Positions 8,299-14,748 of a stretch of DNA of 64,000 nt are shown piece by piece (position 1 is the stretch's first letter; the number at the start of each line of letters is the position of its first letter). Source of the stretch: Pseudomonadota bacterium (lineage in GTDB: Bacteria; Myxococcota_A; UBA796; SXON01); assembly GCA_030685065.1 (NCBI GenBank), contig JAUXQH010000024.1:2501-66500 (forward strand), in the 5' to 3' direction. A program made the translations under genes and the position numbers. The notes under the pieces are model-generated. The model was not told the origin of the DNA. It was given only the letters and a program-made list of their open reading frames with translations, and ran no database searches.

Positions 8299-10049
8299 CC
8301 CATTCGGGCTACGTTCCCGCCTCTTCCCGGAACGCCGTGCCGCCCCGCGTCCTCATCGTGTACGCCAACCCCGCCGTCACCGCCACGCCCGTGGCTCCGT
8401 ACGGCGCCGAGCGCATCGCGCACGCGTTCCGGGTCGCGGGGTGCGAGGCGCAGGTCGTCTCGCCGTGGCTCCAGTGGAAGCCGGCGCAGGCGCTCGACGC
8501 TGCGCTCGACACGTTTCGCCCCGATCTGGTGGGGTTCTCCGTCCGCAACGTCGATGACGCGCTGGTCGTCCGCTCCGCCGAGGGAGCGGGCGATCTCGAC
8601 ACGACTTTCTACCTCCCGGCGATCCGACGCCTCGTCCGGCGCGTGCAGGCGCGGAACATCCCCATCCTCCTCGGCGGCGCCGCCCTCGCGACCATGCCCG
8701 AGGGGGTGATGCGCTACCTGCGCGTTCCGCACGCGATCCTCGGCCCCGCGGACGACCTGGTGTGGCGCCTGGGGCGCGCCCTTGCGCAGGGCACGCCGTT
8801 CCCCGCCGCCCTTCCGAGCGATCCGCGCGTCGCGACCCTCGGCGCGCTCGCCGTCCCCGACCGCACCCGTGGCGATGCCGACGCGTGGCGCCCGGTCCCT
8901 GGTCCCACTCCCCGGCAGCCGGAGTGGCTCGCCCTCGCGCGCGCCCGCGGCGGCCGCGTGCCGGTGGCGTTCTCGGCGGGCTGCGATCGCCGCTGCCACT
9001 TCTGCGTCGAGGCGAGCTTCCTCGGGTGGCGCGTGCGCCCTCGCCCGGTCGACGAGATCGTGCACGAGGTCACGCTGCTCCGTCGCGCGGGGGTGCGGCG
9101 GGTGTGGCTCGCCGCCTCCGAGCTCAACGTGCCGGACGCCCGACATGCCACGGCGGTGCTCCGTGCGCTCGCGGCGGCGAAGCTCGACGTGGAGGTGACC
9201 GGCTTCCTGCAGCCCGCGCCGGTAGACGACGCCCTGCTCGACGCCTTCGTGGCCGTCGGCGTCGATCCCGCGACGCTCTCGTGGGAGCTCGGACACCTCG
9301 ACGACGCGCTCCTCCGCGCCGGCGCCGGCCCCGCGAACCGGGCGAGCCTCGATCGGCTCCTCGACACCTACGTCCGCCGCGGCCACGCCGTGCTCGGCGG
9401 CTCGATCCTGCTCGGCGCGCACCCCCTGGAGACCGACACGACCGTCGACAACGCCATCGCTACCGCGCGAATGTACGACGCCGCGCTTCCCGGCGGGCTC
9501 GGCCTTGCCTACGCCGCCGGGGGCCGGGTCTACCCCGCCGCGCCGCTCGGCCGCTGGGTGCGCGACCACCGGCTCGAGGCGGCGCCCCACCTCTACGGGC
9601 GGCGGAGCGTCGGGTTCGTGGCCCCGCTCGTCTTCTGCCGGCCGGGCTCGCCGCGCGAGCTCCTCGGGCGCATCCAGGCGGGCCTCGCCGGCTGCAAGGG
9701 GCCCATGGCCCCGCTCAACGCGGAAGCCGCGGACAGCCCCGCGGCCCTCGCCGCGGAGAAGTGGGTGAACCTCGCCGTGCTCTACGCCGACGCCGAGAAC
9801 GTGCCTGCCGCGGAGCGCGCCGCGCGCGCCGCCCTCCGTCGCCACCCCGACCACCCCGAGGCGCTCAAGCAGCTCGGGCTCCTCCTGGCCAATCGAAAGG
9901 GGGATGTAGCCGGCGCGCTCGTGGCCTTCCGCCGCCTCGCGAGCGTCGTCACCGCGCCCGCGCATGTCTCGGAGGTGGAGGGGGTGATCCGGCAGCTCGT
10001 GACGCTCTCCGCGACCCCGCCTTCCGCCCCCTCCGCGGAGGCCCCGTGA
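8295..10049 (+). CDS. Radical SAM protein with N-terminal cobalamin-binding-like domain and C-terminal TPR
   Basis: 584 aa. Residues ~17-165 resemble a B12-binding Rossmann domain (RVLIVYANPAV ... ILLGG), but the usual cobalamin-ligating DxHxxG is not evident. The radical SAM cluster is CX3CX2C at Cys230, 234 and 237 (GCDRRCHFC). A TIM-barrel core follows, and the C-terminal ~100 residues look like TPR helices (VNLAVLYADAENVPAAERAA ...). The reaction is unknown. The start GTG at 8295 overlaps the preceding stop (GTGA), and the stop overlaps the next GTG in the same way, so the three genes form a coupled operon. Confidence 0.85.
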   Translation: MTHSGYVPASSRNAVPPRVLIVYANPAVTATPVAPYGAERIAHAFRVAGCEAQVVSPWLQWKPAQALDAALDTFRPDLVGFSVRNVDDALVVRSAEGAGDLDTTFYLPAIRRLVRRVQARNIPILLGGAALATMPEGVMRYLRVPHAILGPADDLVWRLGRALAQGTPFPAALPSDPRVATLGALAVPDRTRGDADAWRPVPGPTPRQPEWLALARARGGRVPVAFSAGCDRRCHFCVEASFLGWRVRPRPVDEIVHEVTLLRRAGVRRVWLAASELNVPDARHATAVLRALAAAKLDVEVTGFLQPAPVDDALLDAFVAVGVDPATLSWELGHLDDALLRAGAGPANRASLDRLLDTYVRRGHAVLGGSILLGAHPLETDTTVDNAIATARMYDAALPGGLGLAYAAGGRVYPAAPLGRWVRDHRLEAAPHLYGRRSVGFVAPLVFCRPGSPRELLGRIQAGLAGCKGPMAPLNAEAADSPAALAAEKWVNLAVLYADAENVPAAERAARAALRRHPDHPEALKQLGLLLANRKGDVAGALVAFRRLASVVTAPAHVSEVEGVIRQLVTLSATPPSAPSAEAP

Positions 10050-11179
10050 GCGACCAGGCGAAGCTCGAGGTCAAGGTCCTCGACGGGGTGTCGAGGCTCC
10101 GCGAGGCCGACTGGGACGCACTCGTGGGGGAGGGGAGCCCCTTTCTCGAGCACGTCTTCCTCGCCACGCTGGAGGACGCCGGGAGCGTAGGGGAGGGGAC
10201 CGGGTGGGTGCCCTGCCCGGTGACGGTCTGGCGCGGGGGGAAGCTCGTGGGCGCCGCGCCGGCCTACATGAAGGGCCACTCGTACGGCGAGTTCGTGTAC
10301 GACTGGCAGTGGGCCGCCTTCGCGAAGCGCAGCGGGATCCCGTATTACCCGAAGCTCATCGTCGGCGCCCCGTTCACGCCCGTCACGGGCGAGAGGCTCC
10401 TGGTGGCCCCGGGAGAGGACGCCTCCGTGCGCGCCGCGCTCCTCGCCGGGCTGCGCTCGCTCGGGCAGCAGGCCGGCGGCCTGCACGTCCTGTTTCCCAC
10501 CGCGGGCGAGTCCGAGTGGCTCGAATCGAGGGGCGGCATGCTGCGGCTCCAATGGCAGTACCACTGGGAAAACCAAGGCTTCCGGACCTTCGAGGATTTT
10601 CTTGCCACGCTGCCTACCAAGCGACGCACCGCCATACGCAAGGAGCGCAAGTCTGTCACCGGGCTCCGGATCGTCGCGAGCGAAAACCCGGATCCGGCCC
10701 TGGGTCCGTGGATGTGGCGCTTGTACCGTGACACGCACCTGCGCCACACCGGCGCGGAGGGGTACCTCGACGAGCGCTTCTTCGAGCTCCTGTTCCAGCG
10801 GTGGGGCCATCGCCTCCACACGGTGCTCGCCTATGACGGCACCTCGGATGGCGCGCGGCCCATCGCGGGCACGCTGAACGTCCGGAAGGGGGCCCGCCTC
10901 TATGGCCGGCACTGGGGCGCGCTGCCCGGAGCTGGCCAGGCCGAGGTGCCGTTCCTGCACTTCGAGGTGGCCATCTACGCGGCCGTGGATTGGTGCATCG
11001 CGAACGGGGTGTCCGTCTTCGAGCCCGGCCACGGCGGGGAGCACAAGCGCGCGCGCGGCTTCACCCCGCGCCTCACCAGCTCGATCCACTGGCTCACCGA
11101 TCCGCGGCTCGTCGCCGCGCTCCGCGACTTCTGCCAGCGCGAAGCAGCGGCGGTGCGCAGCGCAATCGACCCTGGGTAG
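10046..11179 (+). CDS. FemAB-like/GNAT acyltransferase (DUF482 type)
   Basis: 377 aa. It resembles the FemAB_like/DUF482 family, which has a GNAT-type fold. Matching features are the N-terminal DWDALVGEGSPFLEHVFLATLE, the DWQWAAFAKRSGIPYYPKL segment, TKRRTAIRKERK, and the conserved C-terminal FEPGHGGEHKRARGF. Members are thought to transfer acyl or aminoacyl groups, but characterised activities are scarce. GTG start with GGAGG six bases upstream, overlapping the radical SAM stop (GTGA). It presumably modifies or attaches the product of the two preceding enzymes; that is inference from operon structure only. Confidence 0.82.
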   Translation: MSDQAKLEVKVLDGVSRLREADWDALVGEGSPFLEHVFLATLEDAGSVGEGTGWVPCPVTVWRGGKLVGAAPAYMKGHSYGEFVYDWQWAAFAKRSGIPYYPKLIVGAPFTPVTGERLLVAPGEDASVRAALLAGLRSLGQQAGGLHVLFPTAGESEWLESRGGMLRLQWQYHWENQGFRTFEDFLATLPTKRRTAIRKERKSVTGLRIVASENPDPALGPWMWRLYRDTHLRHTGAEGYLDERFFELLFQRWGHRLHTVLAYDGTSDGARPIAGTLNVRKGARLYGRHWGALPGAGQAEVPFLHFEVAIYAAVDWCIANGVSVFEPGHGGEHKRARGFTPRLTSSIHWLTDPRLVAALRDFCQREAAAVRSAIDPG

Positions 11180-11245
11180 CCTGAACGCGGGGCGTCGCCG
11201 TTTCCGCGATCCGTTCGGCGCCCGCTTGCGTTACCATCCCGTCCC

Positions 11246-11608
11246 ATGCGCGTCCTCACGATGGTTTTGATTGTCGCCGCCCTGGCCGCCGCAGGCTGGG
11301 CATGGTTGTTCGGCCCCTACTGGGTCGATTACTTCAAGATGCAGGACGTGGCCGGGAGCGCCGTGCTCTCCTGGGCCGCGTACGACGAGACCCGCGGAAG
11401 GAGCGAGCTCGCCGAACAGCTCAAGTTCCGGGAGATCCCCGACTACCTGACGCCCGACGCGTGCCGCTTCTACATCGAGGCCGGCGGCATCAAGGTGGTG
11501 GACTGCGCGTGGACGGTCGATGTCTACATCCCCCTCGTGGAAGAGGCGCGGCGGCTGAGCTTCTCGGTGGTCCAGTCGGCTTCCACCGACGGCCGCCTCC
11601 TCAAATGA
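11246..11608 (+). CDS. Small membrane-anchored protein of unknown function
   Basis: 120 aa. A single N-terminal hydrophobic helix (residues ~3-24, LTMVLIVAALAAAGWAWLF) is followed by a soluble domain ending in a VDVYIPLVEEARRLSFSVV strand. The layout vaguely recalls DUF4845 proteins, but I cannot assign it. The stop overlaps the pyrR start (ATGA), so it is translated with the pyrimidine operon and is probably its first gene. Confidence 0.7.
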   Translation: MRVLTMVLIVAALAAAGWAWLFGPYWVDYFKMQDVAGSAVLSWAAYDETRGRSELAEQLKFREIPDYLTPDACRFYIEAGGIKVVDCAWTVDVYIPLVEEARRLSFSVVQSASTDGRLLK

Positions 11609-12114
11609 TTCAGTTGCTCGACTCGGCGGGCCTCGCCGCCGCCGCCGATGCGCTGTCCGAGAGCGTCGCGACCGCGATGAAGGACGTGCCCCGGTGGGCA
11701 TTGGTCGGCATTCGCGCCGGCGGCGTGCCGCTCGCGGATCGCATCGCGGACCACGTGTTCGCGCGCACCGGCCGCCGCCCCCTCCGCGGCGACGTCGACA
11801 TCACGCTCTACCGGGACGACCTGTACACGGGCCTCGAGAAGCCGGTCCTCGGCGACACCGATCTCCCCTTCGAGGTGAGCGGCTGCGGCATCGTGTTGGT
11901 GGACGACGTGTTGTTCACCGGCCGCACCGTGCGGGCAGCGATGGGCGAGGTGTGGGACTTCGGCCGGCCTTCCTTCATCCGCCTCGCCGTGTTGGTCGAT
12001 CGCGGCCACCGGGAGGTCCCCATCGCGCCCGACTTCGTGGGCGTTACATTCGCGACCGCCCTGCATGACAAGGTCGTTGTCGACTGGGAGGCTCAGGAGG
12101 TGGTGGTTCGATGA
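11605..12114 (+). CDS. pyrR: Bifunctional pyr operon regulator / uracil phosphoribosyltransferase PyrR
   Basis: 169 aa. The PRPP-binding motif VLVDDVLFTGRTVR (97-110) is the exact PyrR type, and WALVGIRAGGVPLADRI and DITLYRDDL are also characteristic. PyrR in Bacillus binds pyr mRNA to cause attenuation and converts uracil plus PRPP to UMP. Whether it regulates RNA here is unknown, because no attenuator is evident in the coding sequence just upstream. It overlaps the previous gene and pyrB by four bases each (ATGA). Confidence 0.93.
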   Translation: MIQLLDSAGLAAAADALSESVATAMKDVPRWALVGIRAGGVPLADRIADHVFARTGRRPLRGDVDITLYRDDLYTGLEKPVLGDTDLPFEVSGCGIVLVDDVLFTGRTVRAAMGEVWDFGRPSFIRLAVLVDRGHREVPIAPDFVGVTFATALHDKVVVDWEAQEVVVR

Positions 12115-13064
12115 AGCGTCGCAAGGACATGCTCGGCTTGCGGGGCGTCGAGCGCGCGGACATCGAGGAGATCCTCGACACCGCCGAGCAGATGCGCGAG
12201 ATCTCGCGGCGCAAGGTCAAGAAGGTGCCGACGCTCCGCGGGCGCACCGTGGTCACGCTCTTCTTCGAGAATTCGACCCGCACCCGCACCTCGTTCGATC
12301 TGGCGGCGAAGCGGCTCTCGGCCGATACCCTCGGGTTCTCGGTGAGCACGTCGTCGACCACCAAGGGCGAGACCTTGATGGACACCGCGCGCACCATCTA
12401 CGCGATGTCTCCGGATGCCGTCGTGGTGCGCCATGCCTGCGCCGGAGCCCCGCACCTGCTCGCGCGCCACTTCCCGTGGACCGTGCTCAACGCGGGGGAC
12501 GGCATCAACGAGCACCCGTCGCAAGCCCTGCTCGACATGCTGACGATGCGTGACCGCTTCGCCGAGATCGACGGCGGCGGGCTCGAAGGGCGAAAGGTCG
12601 CGATCGTGGGCGATGTCCAGCACTCGCGCGTCGCGCGCTCCAACATTTTCGGGCTCACGACGATGGGGGCCAAGGTCCTCGTCGCAGGGCCGGGGACGAT
12701 GTGTCGCTCCGATCTTGCCGCGTTGCCGGTCGAGATCCGCCACACGGTGGACGACGTGGTGGCCGAAGCCGACGTGATCATGATGCTCCGCATCCAGCGC
12801 GAGCGTCTCGGCCGCGCGGTGCTGCCGAGCGCCCGTGAATACGCCGCCTTCTACGGCCTGGATCTCGACCGGCTCAAGCGCGCGCGCCCGGACGTGGTGG
12901 TGATGCATCCGGGCCCGATCAACCGCGGCGTCGAGATCGCCGCGGACGTGGCGGACGGCCCCAACAGCGTGATCCTCGACCAGGTGACGAACGGCATCGC
13001 CGTCCGGATGGCCCTCCTCTTCCTCCTGCTCGGCAATGCGGACGATCATGCCCAGGCTCCTTGA
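12111..13064 (+). CDS. pyrB: Aspartate carbamoyltransferase catalytic chain
   Basis: 317 aa, normal length. It condenses carbamoyl phosphate and aspartate in de novo pyrimidine synthesis. STRTRT (55-60) binds carbamoyl phosphate. The 80s-loop lysine is in STTKGETL, HPSQALLD carries the active-site His, and HPGPINRGVE near the C-terminus binds aspartate. It is flanked by pyrR and an inactive dihydroorotase homologue, as in species where ATCase assembles as a PyrB-PyrC' dodecamer without PyrI. Confidence 0.96.
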   Translation: MKRRKDMLGLRGVERADIEEILDTAEQMREISRRKVKKVPTLRGRTVVTLFFENSTRTRTSFDLAAKRLSADTLGFSVSTSSTTKGETLMDTARTIYAMSPDAVVVRHACAGAPHLLARHFPWTVLNAGDGINEHPSQALLDMLTMRDRFAEIDGGGLEGRKVAIVGDVQHSRVARSNIFGLTTMGAKVLVAGPGTMCRSDLAALPVEIRHTVDDVVAEADVIMMLRIQRERLGRAVLPSAREYAAFYGLDLDRLKRARPDVVVMHPGPINRGVEIAADVADGPNSVILDQVTNGIAVRMALLFLLLGNADDHAQAP

Positions 13065-14247
13065 GGTCACTGTCTTCGGCGAGCACGCCCCGCGCGATGT
13101 CGTGGTGGGCGCGGACGACGGCACGGTCGACGCCCGCGGATTGGTCCTGATCCCGAGCCTCGTCGACCTCGGGTGTGACCCCGGCTTCCCCGGGTTTCCG
13201 GCGCGCGAGGACCTCGGATCGTTGTCGTCCGCGGCGCTCTCGGGCGGCTTCGGGGACCTCGTGACACACCCCCTCGTCGACCCCGTGGTGGACACCCCTG
13301 AGCACATCGCCGCCGCGCCGCGCTTCGGGCCGGGCGGGGTGCGCTTGTGGCCCGCCGGCGCCGTCACGCGCGGGCTCGGGGGCGAAGAGCTGGCCGAGAT
13401 CGGCCTGATGGGCGCCGCCGGTGCCGCCGCGATCTCGGACGGGGGGCGCCCGATCCGGGACACCGTCGTGTTGAGAAATGTGCTCGAATACGCGCGCGGC
13501 TTCGGGTTGCGCGTGTTCCTCCGCGCTGCCGACGCGGATCTCGACGTGCTCGGCGTCATCCACGAGAGCGGCGTCGCCGCCGAGCTGGGGATGCGCGGCA
13601 ACCCCGCCGCCGCCGAGGAGATCGGCATCGCGCGCGTCGTGGCGCTCATGCGCACGACCGGCGCGACGGTCCACCTCACCCGCGTCGGCACGGCCAGAGG
13701 CGTCGAGGCCGTGCGCGCGGCCCGCGCCGAGGGGTTGCCGCTCACCGCCTCGACCCCCGCTCGCAACCTCCTCCTCGACGAGACCGAGCATCTCTTGCGC
13801 CCATACGACACGCGCTTGCGCCTCCACCCGCCGCTCCGCGGCCCGGCCGACCGGCTGGCGCTGATCGCCGGCGTGCGGGACGGTACGCTGCTGCTCACGT
13901 CGGACCACTCTCCGCGCGCGCCCGAGGAGAAAGACCTGGAGTTCGAGCTCTCCACGCCCGGGTCCACCGGCCTGGAGTCCGCGTTCTCGACCGCCCTGAC
14001 CGCCCTCGAGGGCGATCTGGCGGCGTTGGTCGAGGCGTTCTGCGCCGCTCCGCGCGCCTTGTTGCCCGAGCGTACGGGGGGCTGCGTGCTCGTCGATCCG
14101 AACGCTTTCATCGTCGTCGACGCAGCGCTCCACCGCTCGCGTGCTCGCAACGATGCGCTCGACGGTCATCGGCTCCGCGGGCAGGTTTGCGCCTGCTTTC
14201 CGGCAGCGTCGATCCCATGGGTGGGCCCAGGCGCTGGAGGCAGTTAG
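13036..14247 (+). CDS. pyrX: Dihydroorotase-like pseudoenzyme (PyrX / inactive PyrC')
   Basis: 403 aa with the amidohydrolase fold and pyrC context, but the metal site is gone. The usual DxHxH after the first strand is DLGCD (LVDLGCDPGFPG), the PHHL motif is replaced by PARNLLLDE, and the HxS His region reads HLTRVGT. Only the late SDHSPR motif remains. In Pseudomonas and others such inactive homologues are structural partners needed for ATCase assembly, so the same role is inferred here. The start is ATG 13036 (or ATG 13048); both overlap the pyrB end. A catalytic dihydroorotase must be encoded elsewhere. Confidence 0.87.
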   Translation: MRTIMPRLLEVTVFGEHAPRDVVVGADDGTVDARGLVLIPSLVDLGCDPGFPGFPAREDLGSLSSAALSGGFGDLVTHPLVDPVVDTPEHIAAAPRFGPGGVRLWPAGAVTRGLGGEELAEIGLMGAAGAAAISDGGRPIRDTVVLRNVLEYARGFGLRVFLRAADADLDVLGVIHESGVAAELGMRGNPAAAEEIGIARVVALMRTTGATVHLTRVGTARGVEAVRAARAEGLPLTASTPARNLLLDETEHLLRPYDTRLRLHPPLRGPADRLALIAGVRDGTLLLTSDHSPRAPEEKDLEFELSTPGSTGLESAFSTALTALEGDLAALVEAFCAAPRALLPERTGGCVLVDPNAFIVVDAALHRSRARNDALDGHRLRGQVCACFPAASIPWVGPGAGGS

Positions 14248-14256
14248 TCTGTCGGG

Positions 14257-14733
14257 ATGCAACGCCTTCCGATGACGCCAGTCGGCTACCAGAAGCTCCT
14301 GGCAGAGTTCAAGCACGTCCGTGAAGTCCTGCGCCCCCAGGTGGTGCGCGACATCGAAGAAGCTCGCGCCCACGGTGACATCAGCGAGAACTCCGAGTTC
14401 GAGGACGCCAAAGAGCGCCAGGCCCATCTGGACGGTCGCATGCGCGACATCGAGGCGCGCCTCTCCCTCGCCGACGTGATCGACATCACGAAGGTCGAGC
14501 CGTCGGAGCGTGTCATCTTCGGCACCACCGTCGAGCTCGAGGACACCGACACCGGCGAGGCCACCACCTACAAGTTCGTGGGCGCCGAAGAGATGGACGT
14601 GAAGGCGGGCCTGATCTCCTTCTCCTCCCCCATCGGGCGCGCGCTGATCGGCCGCTCCGTCGGCGACGAAGTGCGCTTCGAGACCCCCAAGGGCACGCGC
14701 ACCGTGGTGATCAACGCCGTTCACTACCGCTAA
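14257..14733 (+). CDS. greA: Transcription elongation factor GreA
   Basis: 158 aa, the standard length. An N-terminal coiled coil carries the acidic tip DISENSEFEDAK (~42-53), which enters the RNA polymerase secondary channel and stimulates cleavage of backtracked transcripts. The C-terminal FKBP-like domain includes GRALIGRSVGDEV. It follows pyrX by nine bases and is probably read through from the pyrimidine operon. Confidence 0.96.
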   Translation: MQRLPMTPVGYQKLLAEFKHVREVLRPQVVRDIEEARAHGDISENSEFEDAKERQAHLDGRMRDIEARLSLADVIDITKVEPSERVIFGTTVELEDTDTGEATTYKFVGAEEMDVKAGLISFSSPIGRALIGRSVGDEVRFETPKGTRTVVINAVHYR

Positions 14734-14748
14734 GGACTACCCCCCAAG

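Noticed and set aside
7956..9965. 669-codon reverse-strand frame opposite the radical SAM gene
   Set aside because: Low-complexity shadow of a forward gene that has a proper CX3CX2C cluster motif.
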